A stretch of 64,000 bases of DNA from positions 920,187 to 984,186 of the forward strand of contig VZRN01000521.1 in assembly GCA_013397935.1 (NCBI GenBank), in the 5' to 3' direction. The translations under genes and the position numbers were made by a program. Shown one piece after another: positions 27,046 through 38,494 of the stretch. Source of the stretch: Dasyornis broadbenti (taxonomy: Eukaryota > Chordata > Aves > Passeriformes > Dasyornithidae). The stretch's first letter is position 1; the number at the start of each line of letters is the position of its first letter. The notes beneath the pieces were generated by a model that saw nothing but the letters and a program-made list of their open reading frames with translations, made no database searches and was not told the origin of the DNA.

Positions 27046-30000
27046 GAGCCCTATAACTTCCAGGAAGTTACTCATAGTTTTATTTGTGGGTTGGGTTTTC
27101 TCTTTCCCTGAATTTTAATTTTGAGCCACAGCAAAGCAACTCCATTTTCCATTTAATTTAGAACTGGCAGCATGACACACCTCCAGAGAATCCTGCCTGC
27201 TAAACATCCTTGGATTTTATGTTAAGGTTTCGTTTTTTTCCACATGAAAGTGAGGGATAGCTAACAATATAACAAAGTGCTAACCAGTTATCTAAAATGC
27301 TGCAATTTCTGGAAGCCTCACTGGGTCTCAGAAGACAATGGTAACAGTCCCTTATATTCACTTTCAATTAAATGGAAAAGCCATAGGAATCCCACTGTTC
27401 TGCCAGGGGATAGTGAAAGCTTCCATGGTCAGTGCACTATGCAATTAGTGAAATTAGTGAAAACCATCACTTTTGGAGTACATTGCCAGCACCCTGCAGG
27501 GAGAATTAGATGTTCACAGCTGCCATGATGCCTAATTTTTCACAAGCTGCATGGAAAGTTTCCTACACTGAGGATCGAGACTGAACAACGAACAAGAGCG
27601 AATTTACATGTGCATATTTTAATTCTGTATTTCTGATTAAATTAGAAGTAGGAATTACAGTGTAATGCAATAATAATGGGCACATGCATGAATGTGTTTA
27701 ACTGGCTTGCAGAAGTGTGATCTCTTTGAAAACAAACCACAGCAGAATTAAAGTGATACCTAAGGATTCAAGGGATACAGACACACCTGTCTATCTAGCC
27801 ATGTACTGGATTTTCCACAAGAGTCTAAGGAATTAAATAGATATTGAGGAAGGATTTGAGTCTTGCCACTTTGTGTGCCTCAGGTCTGCTTCCATAAATT
27901 CTGACATCCTTAGTCTACAGGGTCTCCTGAACATTGCAGCGCCTTCCTAGGGAGAGACAAAACATTCACACCCATCAGAGACCTCAGGCAACTGAGAACT
28001 CTGCACACTCCCACATCAAGCTGTTATAGTATCTCCCTTCCTTGGTAGTCACAGCCAAGGGCACAAGCTCAATTTGGACAAACCAATTACAAGGAGGGAG
28101 TGGGAAGCTGCAGTGTGAGTCAGAGGTGGCCGCTTTGAAAACCAGTGCTGAAGCATTGCAAAGTCAGCCAATAAAACCAGTGACCCTGCAGTTCCCTCGT
28201 GGATGCAGTCAGTGCATGGTAGGGCCAAGCTTTGCTTACCCCTTGAAATAAGGATCTGCTTCAAGTACCCAAACAATATAGACTACACAAAGTGTCAGAA
28301 ATAAAGCAAACTATCTCCAACTTACTGCTTGTACTCCCAAGGGATGAAGCACGGGGAGCCATGTATGGAATAGCTGGCTGTGTACTAAATCCCTGCATAG
28401 AAGAGGGGATAATAATTGTAAGGACAAGTATTAAATATCCATAGAGATTTGGATTTAGTTCTAGTCCTTGGACAGGTTTTTTGACACCTGAAAGGGATAC
28501 TGAATCCCTGTATAAGAAAAGGTCAAGGGCCGAGTTTCTGTAACCTAGATGCTTTTGGGAATCCAAAACTGGCTGACTGCGTCCCTCAGACAGTCTCGTG
28601 CTCTTTGCAAGGAAGTGCTGATTATTTTGCTTCCCTTTTTACTTGCTAAAGCTGGGACAGCCCTAGAGGAAACCATGCTGGGATGAAATAACCATAGAAA
28701 CTTTTCTGAAATTCATAACAGTTATTTAAAAACAAAAAAGTTCTCAAGTATGAGAACAAGGCTTGTCTGAAAAGTAAATAAATATGATTGAAAGCAAAGA
28801 AACACATACTTTTCCAAGTAATTACTATTTGTTAGGTACCTACTTATGACATATTTGTCTTTAGGAAATTAAATTAATTCTTCAACCTCACCAGTGAAAT
28901 TCTACATTTGTGCATCCTGTAATTAAAGCAATCTCAAATTAATGACCCACTGACTCCTGATTATTAAATTTTAATAGTTCTGTGATTAGCATTGTCAATT
29001 ACACAATACAATTCATGAAGCTGGCTGAGGCAGCAGCATTCTTTGCTGAGCACTTGCTCTATCTACGAGTGTGAGTTATCACTTGCAACTCTTCAGGAGG
29101 AGCCACATGATTAGGAATTCACCCCACATTGGTGATTTAAGCCATGCACCAGGCTTTTCAGTGAGGACTTATTTAAATTGCCACAGACTTATAATATATG
29201 GATCCCTAGTTATTACAGTTTGATGCACGTTAAGCACCAAAAAAGCTATAGACACAGCAACTCAAAGAAAGGGCTCATAATATGAACATGACTGCTTAGC
29301 CAAAATTTTAAATCCCCTAAAATCCAAACAGCCTCAGGGGGTTGAATCTAGTCTGCTTGCTGTATTATGGAAAAGCTACAGTATTATCTGTTTCATGTTA
29401 CGTATTCTTTTCATTAAGGGATAACATACACTGTGCCTCCAACAATAAATCTGGGGAATTAACCCCTACTTCCTATGAGTTTGAATGATTGTAACTTCTC
29501 TTTAAACATCACAGACAGTAAAATTCCCAAGAGAGAAAATATCACTTATTTCAAAACTGAGGACTCAGTTTCTAGGACTTCACAAATCTGTGTTACCTAA
29601 TGTATGTACTGTCAATTTATATATTTTCTTACTACTCTCATACCATATCAAAGCAAAGGTTTTTGGTGACATGTATGCCATGAACTTCCAGTGGGCTATG
29701 GAAAGATAATTTGATGATGTCAATCAGCCATTTTTATGGACAGCCAACACCAGGCAAAGAAATCCCAGCTCTGTTTCGTACGCGGGACAGAGACTGGTGA
29801 ATAGAGCATATGTTGCATTGAAAAATCCCTGTAGGACTTTCAGAGAGGATGTCTAATCAAATAAAGGTCATTATTAGAGGCCAGATATTTATTTTAGACA
29901 TCATCAGTTATCTTTCTGTATTTACACAAGACTTGCCCCTTATTTGCACTAACAGCCAGTAGAGGTGAGGTCCATTCACATGAAATGACCATTTCAACAT

Positions 30001-32136
30001 AAATTCTAGGAATACTCACAGAGATATTGATCTTTGATTTAGCCCTGCCCCCATGTGGTCTCTTACATAGTTTTCTTTTATTAAAATTACCACTGCCAAA
30101 TACTTAGTTAAGTCAAGATATTTCTTGCCACCTTCTATTTTTCTTTTTAGCTTTCTCCATCCACTTGTTCTACACTTTCATCTAGATCTACCTACTGTCT
30201 TCACTCCTTCCCAATTCTCATTCTGTTTCAAGTCTTACTATGACTGGTAATTTCTACGTAGATCCACACAAATCTTCCCATGATTTGCCTATGGTGTACG
30301 ACTGAGTCACTGCATTTTGATAAGACTCATATTTGGTTGAGCAGTGTTATCTGAGCACTAAAATTCAGAGGAAATTACAGTTCACAGTTATTACACTGGA
30401 CAGGAACAAGAAGTGGGACAAATTCTCAGGTATTTCTCTGGATGAGCTCTGCTCTCAGGAATCTCTTTCCCTCCCCTTGTATAAACAAGTAGTGCAACAA
30501 TAATCCCATCAGCCTGGGAAATTCTGAATAATGCTGGCCTGCAGTTTATCTGCATTTAAAACTCAAGGCTAGACTATGCAAAGGTTGCTCTTGTGGTGGA
30601 ATTTATGGACCCTGAATCAGAACTTTCAAGTTACAGGTGGGCATTTTCAGAAGACATGAAAGGGAAGTGGGACAAGGAAGCATTGTTAATAGCAACATCT
30701 TTTGCTCCCAAATTTTCCACCTTCCTGCAGCGAGTTGGCACTGTGAACTTCGTTTTATCAGAGAATGTTTTATTATCTTTGTGGAATGGATGACTGGTTG
30801 GACTGAAGTTTAACAAAGAGGGGTTCTGCTGATATACCCTAGTTGTGTTCTTTTCTTCACAAACTCATCTGGCAAAATACTGTATGATCTTACTCAACTC
30901 CAGTTCAGTGAAACTCCTGAAGTTCAGTACAGTTTCCCTACATTCAAAGACTTCATTCAGACTTCTCTAACCCATTTTAAAGGGTTTTGATGTCATCATC
31001 TCTGGAGACACCATCCTTGCTCTATCCCAGTCATATACCAACTGTATTTCTAATGGTAAAACATGCTCATCCAAGCAATTTCTTTTTCTCAGAATATGCA
31101 GAGCCTTTTTCCAGATACCAACCATGGAAATCACATTCCTGCCTTCTGTCTTGTCCTCTTGACATCAGCTCTAAAGCTGTAAACCTAGGAATGAAAATGC
31201 TGTCTGTGAAGTTGTCCACCCTCCTACTCTGATCACCGGAGGTCAATCTTTCCTTTTTGCTAGCAACACACCCCATTTCATCAGGAACATGAAAACTTCA
31301 TGTCAGCTTGAAATAAGCAAACCAGAAAATCTTCCCATATGAAATAGAGTATATTCCATTTCCCCAGGCTATGTAATGCCCTACGTAACCCTAGTACCAG
31401 TCAGAAATAGTTATAAATAAGTACTTATGACTACAGAAGCTGACTTCTGGTGATAAACTACTTAATCATGAGCTAATGGCTCTCTTACAGTCAGTTATTC
31501 CAGTGCCAGAGTCTGCTGGCTCAACTTGCCCTGTATGCCCTTGTGTTAATTACTTTGACTAACTACAGGAGTGACTTATTAAATTTACTGATTGCCCTGT
31601 CTATAAACCAATATTTTCCAATTCTTCTACATCCATAACCAGAGTACTGCTCTGTTTAGCACTGATAATTTTTCATTGGCCTATATTTCTTCTGTATAAA
31701 TTCAGTGAAATTTCCCTCTGTTTACAGGGCCAGCACAGCACACTTGGATACAGTGATTAAGTTGTGTTTTGTTATAGCCCTCTCCAAGAGGCAATTTTTC
31801 TTCCAACTCCAAGGTTTTAACATTTGGCAATTAGTAAAATAGACAAATATCATATGCCTTCGATATTAAGATATATGGGACCTCATTCAATTTACATCTT
31901 CCAATGCTACTGAACTATTCTTGCAATTTGCAGAGACGCTGTAGCAGTTCAGGCATTATTAGCAGTGCCATTTTCAATTTCTTTCAAGAACAAGTTAATG
32001 TCATTATCATCACCGTGTATCAGTAGCCCACTGGAGCTGACAATTATGAAAAGGAGAACACCAGTGGAAAAAGTCAGACACTTCCTCAGCATCAGTAATT
32101 GTAATGCCAGGTTGCCTGTTAGTCTGCATATATATG

Positions 32137-32159
32137 TATATATATATATATATATATAT
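32137..32159 (+). repeat. (TA)n microsatellite
   Basis: About 11 TA units, preceded by a related GCATATATATG word, so the alternating tract effectively runs from 32126 to 32159 with one G interruption at 32136. Likely length-variable and easily unwound. Confidence 0.95.
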
Positions 32160-33286
32160 CAGGGAATAAATTATTTCAGTCTACTATTACATTTTCCATC
32201 CTCTCCCATCACTAGCTAGTTTCTGAAATTCCTGCTTATTTTGGTCTTCCAAGAGCACAAATTTAAATATCTTTGCTTAGTGTGTCTTCAAGCAGACTAA
32301 AAAGGTCACCCTCCTGCTAGGTGCATCAAACTTGCGTCTCTCAGGTGCAGAGTTGGTGACTACCTTGCTCTCCTCTCAATTAATATAATTACTTATCTCT
32401 GTGCTTCACCAGTGACTGCTGGCAGAATCCAGAGCAGGCAGTGATACAGCATTGCCTCTATTAGTACAGGGTAACAATGGCAAGGTCTCACATTTATTTG
32501 AGAGACAACCTGAAGTGGAACAGGACTGTAATTTCTGGTGTCTCTAATGCATTACCTTCCATACATGCAATTCCCCTTAGCTTTTCAGACAGCCATCCAG
32601 AGTTGGAGGTCATGTGGTGGCACAGCAGAGGCTGCTCAGCACAGGAGAATTAAGGGATCATTAAACACCTCGGTACCACGTTCTGGAGGGAATGCAGCTT
32701 AATTAGGATAAGGGCCCAAGGCTTTCTAAGGTACAGTAACTTCCCCAAACTATTTTACAGCATTTCAGTATTGCCTAGAATTTCAGCAGAGGAGTTTTTT
32801 TTCAGTTTAACTCCCCCCATGCAGCATTCCACATACTTTGCAAAGGAATTTTCAGAAGGCAGCACCTGATTATACCTAAGACAACAGAATATTTCCATGG
32901 TCAAGTGAAAGACTCCTAAGAGCCATTTACCTTTATATGGAGTAAGGAATGTAAAGAAGAGCCAGGCAATGAGGATTTCAGAGCTTTCTCTTGCATAATA
33001 AAAATCATAATACATTTTAAAAAGTGATAATATTATTTATATTGAAAATATTGATGCTGTATTCCAAACATGGGAGCCATTGTAGAAAAATAAAACCAAA
33101 AAGCAATTTAATACATTGCAGTTTTGTCACTGAGCTGCTATTTTATCAGGCACTGGAATTTGATAGATACCCTGTATCATCATGCAGCACAAAGTTTTGT
33201 GAGTTTTGCGCTGGTCTGGAAGTAAACCAGGCAATGAAATAATGAGGGATTTGGATGTAAGTCAGAGATAAATGATCCTGAATATT

Positions 33287-33320
33287 AAAGAAGGAAAGAG
33301 AAAAGAGAAAAAAGAAAGAA
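33287..33320 (+). repeat. Polypurine tract (34 nt)
   Basis: Thirty-four consecutive A/G, mostly A with single or paired G. Read on the minus strand it is a pyrimidine tract that could serve as a splice acceptor tract or adopt triplex form, but no AG/exon follows that I can support. Confidence 0.7.
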
Positions 33321-34733
33321 CAAGAAACAGAATTGACCACAACAGAATAAAAATCCCAGTGTTTTAGAAATTACTGGTCATTTTTCTAATGCTGTAGCTA
33401 GAAACATAATGAAAAACCTAAAAACCAAATGGCTTTATTTTCAGAGATTTTGAGCATTCTTTCATGCAGCTGGAGTGGTTTCTACTCAGTTTATGCTACT
33501 TCTTTCCTTCTAAAAGAAGTAATTTTCCACAGTACTGTCTGTCACCTCTCACAGTGTTATGACTACAAGCAGTCAAAACATTATGATGACACAGACTTCT
33601 GTTGAAAAAGGACAATTAGTTCTAAAAAAAATTACATTTCATGGTGAAGGCTCAGGTTTGCAAATTTCATAAAGCTTTTCTACTGGAAACCTGGGTCAGA
33701 CTTTTTAACTTTGGAGTAGATTCAACTTGGAAACATTTAAAATGTTGCTCCCAAGGAACCAGAAGCATTATGGATCCCACTGTGAATCAAAGAATTCAGG
33801 GTCAAGGCAGTGCTTGGCATTTCACAGATCTAGTTTCTCTGTCACAAAAACTGTGATCTTAAAAATTGCAAGCCTTCTGTTCCAAGATGGTGATATTAAA
33901 TAAAATTCCAAAATCTCAGGCCTACCAAAATCCATATTTGCAAGTATGTAGTCATGAGATCCAATTATTCAACTGCACAGGTGCTTTTTGGAGAGGGAGG
34001 TTTCACATAAGATGAGAAGAATCACATGGATTTTGGTTCTAATCTCTTGGAGATCACAGGGAACACTTTTCATTTCACAAAATGAAATTTTTCATATATC
34101 AGTTATAAGCCCTTTTTCTCATTTTTCTGGATTGCAACTCTGGACCAGACATTAAAAAAATATTTAAAAGAGTGTGGAAAGAAAGTTAAGACTCACAGCC
34201 AGCTTTAGACAGCAAGATCCCCAAGGACCACTGTTTCTTCATATTTCTGTAGAGCTCCTTGGGACCTCTTACTAGAATGCATAAAAATAATCACTAATAT
34301 GACAGAGCAGAGTTAGAGGGCTGCCAAGACACATGTGTAAGCTGATTTGTAAAGAGCAGAAGATAAGGATTTGTGCCTTTTTATTTATTTTTTACCATAA
34401 GGAGAAACCACCTTTTTATCAATCCACATTCCGAATTGTAAATTATGTGTTATGGAAATTATTGATAAATACATATTTATATTCTTCAAGTAAGTCCTTG
34501 CACTCAATGCTACTTCAAAAATGGGGGGAAAAAACCTTCTCTTTATATAAGCCATGAAGGATTGAGGGATGTTAGAACCACCTATGAGGAAAAAAAACAG
34601 AAAAACTTACTCCTCTTCCCCAAATCTCCTTTGCCCAAAAGAATGAAAGCCCATGTCCTAACTTCCCTTCCAGACATTTTCTAAAGCTTGCTTTGCTTTA
34701 CCTCCTCAAGTGTTTGATCAGAACTATTTGCTC

Positions 34734-34761
<28 letters not shown>
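34734..34761 (+). repeat. A28 homopolymer
   Basis: The longest homopolymer in the window. No upstream retroposon body or matching flanking duplications are visible. An ambiguous base lies 76 bp downstream. Confidence 0.9.
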
Positions 34762-34764
<3 letters not shown>

Positions 34765-34836
34765 ACACTATGTACAATCTGTGCTGATTTTGCAGAAGTT
34801 TAGTATCTTGTCCTCATTCAACCACCCCTCAGAGAG

Positions 34837-34837
34837 N
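34837..34837. other. Ambiguous base (N)
   Basis: The only N in the window, within 'agagagnggt'. A single unresolved base rather than a scaffold gap. Confidence 0.98.
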
Positions 34838-37800
34838 GGTTATTGACTTCTAAAACCTTCTCTCTACAAATGGATCAATAAATCCTCCAATGGCAAAAGT
34901 AGCTCATATTTCATTGCCATCACTGCATTTGCATTTACATCCACTGAGAGTGATCAGAAACACAGGGACCCTGCTGATCTCGTGAACTTTCCCAGGATGT
35001 GTCCTAGAGGGAACAGTGTGTGTGTGGATGGAAGCCTGTACATCAAAGATCACTATAAACACACACACAAAAAATTAGCTAATACATAGCCTAAGTAGAA
35101 GAAAATAATGCCTTTTCTGCAAATTTTGTTTAAAAGTCCTCAGGATTAATTTCTGAAAGTGCTTTTGAATGTTATCTGTGTGTTTCCTTTTTCCTGCTTC
35201 TCAGTAATCAGCATTGATTGGCTGGGCTTTGCACAATGCTGTGCATGCAAACTAGGTACAAAATTGTTGTTAGCACTGGAAAATCACCTGCCTTTAAGCT
35301 GCACTCTGTGGATGCAAATGTAGCCTGCTCATAAATGGAAAGCTTGAGAGGGGTACAGAAAGCCCCTACAGCTACAGCTCAGAATATTAATCAGTTTGAA
35401 ATATATTTAGACTGGATGAGCTGGGATTAATAACATCTCAGAGATAATAGATCTTTCTTCTTTAGCTAATCGATCCAGGTTTTACTTTATTAGTGTTTTA
35501 TAGCAGCATGATGGCCCATGTGAAACAAATGGGAGGCTCTGAAGTTCCCTAGTGAACAGCTTTGCCCACATTTCAAGGTCTTTCATCTCAAGCGGTATTT
35601 GTGGTCCCAGATAAAAGGTGAAAGCCTGGGTGCACAATAGTCCAGGTGGGATTTTCAAAAGCTGGGTCAGGGCTTTGTCTCAGACTCAGAAAGCCCCTTT
35701 CTTCCCCCGACACACCTCAGGGTTAGAGAGCTCACTGCTGATGGAGAGGGTTGCTCTTCATCACCACCCCAGCACTGCCAAATTCTCCACTGAACACCAG
35801 CATGGCTTCAGCAGGGAAGGCTAAGAGGGAGGGCACCTCTGAAATCCAGTGGTTACAGTGCTCTCCTGGGAAGAGAGACACAGACATCAAACATTCCTCT
35901 GCACACAAAGGGAGATCTGCCAAGCCAGATTTCCTGAGATGTACAGCTCATACATGAGGTCACGGGCTCCTGCTCCCTCCCTTTTTTCCTTGACTGGAAA
36001 GTGAGGTCACATACTGAGAGAAGGTCTCAGGCACTGGGCAGTACAAAATACACCGCAGCACTGTAGCTGTGCTGGATCCTATGAATAAATCTGAACTGCA
36101 GCATTCCTGCCTCAAAATGTTGAAATCCAGCTCCACCATCTCCTGCTGTATTTTAGCTACGTGCTTCTCACACACCCTGGCTCTAACACTGGTCTTATCC
36201 CACAGTGCAATTCACTAAGCATGAATGCTGTTCAGAAGACACATTTTGAGCTAAGATGTTGGCTTAGCAGCCTCATGAAACCCTTCCCCAAATCTATTTT
36301 TGGGTCCAAGTACAAGGCTAAAAGACACCCAACTTCTCAGTGTCCATCTCAGTCAGGCAGCTTGCAAAGCAGCTGGCCTTATGGTCCCCCCTCCCTGCGT
36401 TTAACTCAGCATTCCTGAACCTCCTGCAGGCACTAGGATATGCACCAGGATATCCACATTTGCAGTAGCTTTGCCATACCTGCCACTCAAAACTCTACAG
36501 GCATTTAGATGGATGCCTCCCACTGCTTTCAGCTGAGTCAGGAGCTTATATACCTCTGAAAATGTGATCCTGCAAGCCCTCCTTTTCTAGTCTCAGCCCT
36601 TTAGGCTTTAGTTCCCTATGCTAGGAACTATCATTTTTGGTTTCAAAAGGCTTACACTCAGACCTTAGTGATGATATAAATACAGGACTTCAATTTCTGA
36701 GAAGTGATTTTGAATTATGAGATAAATATGCCACAGCTCCTATGCAGCATGGTTCCCAACTTATTTTACTGCTATCAGCCTAAAATGAGATTTTATACAA
36801 CCCAACCTAAAAATGGAAGTTTATCATAGAACTGCTGATGGACTCTTTGTAATATGTTATATGCTAATGCTTTTAAAATTCCTTACCTGCACTTTAATTT
36901 TAAAAAAAAGGAGCAGAGAAGAAAGAAGCCTCACCACTAATATAGTCTTTTCACTGTGAAAAGACCTTAGGGTATTTCCATGCTTTACCCGAGGGTAATT
37001 CACCTTTCGTTGCTAGCAAAAAAATTGCTATCTCCATAAAAAGAATTGCCTCAAGGAACTTGACAAAACTTGAACTAGTCCATTAATGAGATTTTAATGA
37101 GCTTCCCAGTAAGATGAGGGAATTTCACAAGGATTTTTTTTCTGTTCCACAACTACAGTTGTATCACAATAGACTAAACACATCTCCATAAAAACATCTG
37201 TTGTTCTTCATGGTTTTACAGCAGGGCTAAATTAGGTCTAAGACATCTTGTTGCAATTCTATAGTGCTAGTTACAAAAACACCTTTATGCTTTCCTCTCA
37301 GCAACACAAACCCGGTTATTCCAAAAATTAAAATTGAGTAATTGGATGCATCTTCTCTGCCATGTTTTGCTAGTGTTGGCAAAATAACTTCAATGCAGAA
37401 TTTCTTTCTTCATGAAGAATTTCAACAAAAAGCACAGCTGTGTCTAAACCTTGCATGTAGTTACAACATTTCAACCTTTTGTCCCAGAAATAAAAAGGGA
37501 TCAACAGCCTTATCTCAGCAATTTCAGGTAATACTTGTGATCTAGATTTTTCTGATCTTATCTTCAGGTCATAAGCGATATGTTGGATATTTACTTAGGT
37601 ATGAACTCCTCTGGATGTTCATTCTGCACTATGCAGATCCCCTTTCCATAGGATCCTACTTTCCAGTGCTCTGTCCAGTGCTGTCACCAGCTTTCCTCTT
37701 TTCCAGCTTATTCTCTGCACACCCTCTCCCCAAGAAGGAAGATGGGAGCCTGTAGGATCGGACTGCTGTGGGTATTTCCCAAAATTCTTACTTGTCAGCT

Positions 37801-38448
37801 ATCACATCCTCCTTAAAAAATACAATAGGAATCTCAACAGTCATCTCAGTTGCAGTAGGGAAAGAAATAATATTTATTATATTTTAAAATCAATGGAAAA
37901 GGAGAAAGAAACTTTTCTTGAATCTAAGTTATTTTTGACAGTTACAGCTTTTACATACTTTTAATCCCAGATCCTCTCATCTCCAACCATAACAAATTTT
38001 TTAAACAAATAAATAAATATTACCACAGAAGTAGAAGAGTACCACATACTAATTACATTCATAATTTGTGAGGAAATTAAATTGTTGTGAGCACTGACAG
38101 GGAGAACAATACACAATACAGTATTTGTTCAGAACAAATACAAAAGTAAAAGCCAGAACCAAGAAAGTAACATTTCTCTTTGAACTCCAAAATTGTTTGT
38201 TTTAATTAGAAACTAACAGGCAGACGCCGCAGAAGCTGACCACCTCAGAGACATCAGAAAGGACTTCTTCAGATCTCCTCAGAGAACATTTACAGCTGCA
38301 AATCAGATCATGGAACAGGCACAGAGCACTAACAGTAGCCTCCTCTAGTCAGAATCAAAACCAGCTCTATGACACCAGCAAAGCTAATTTAGGTATCCTG
38401 GTTTAATAACTTCTTTTATTACAAAAACAACAATAAAGAAGGTTTAGC

Positions 38449-38494
38449 TACTAACTTTTCTGAATTATCTTAATATCTAGCTTTCAGGTAAGTT
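38449..38494 (+). promoter_or_regulatory. Candidate recursive splice site or 7-nt microexon
   Basis: A perfect TACTAAC branch-point word (38449-38455) is followed by a T-rich stretch, an AG at 38479-38480, then CTTTCAG directly joined to GTAAGT (donor at 38488-38493). The branch A lies 33 nt before the second AG. This order fits either a 7-nt microexon (38481-38487) between two splice sites, or a zero-length ratchet site of the form (Y)nCAG/GTAAGT used in long vertebrate introns. No transcript evidence is available, and such words also occur by chance in 64 kb. Confidence 0.3.

Larger units (their letters stand above)
24064..34733. other. Unique noncoding DNA, no gene recognised
   Basis: No gene or named transposon seen. 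It includes an A19 run (27027-27045), a (TA)n tract (32137-32159), a 34-nt pure-purine tract (33287-33320) and a GC-richer island at about 24640-24860. The sub-block at 28860-29220 is repeat-free, AT-rich and dense in ATTA/TAAT words, as conserved noncoding elements often are. Open frames are 109 codons or less and unrecognised. Confidence 0.65.
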
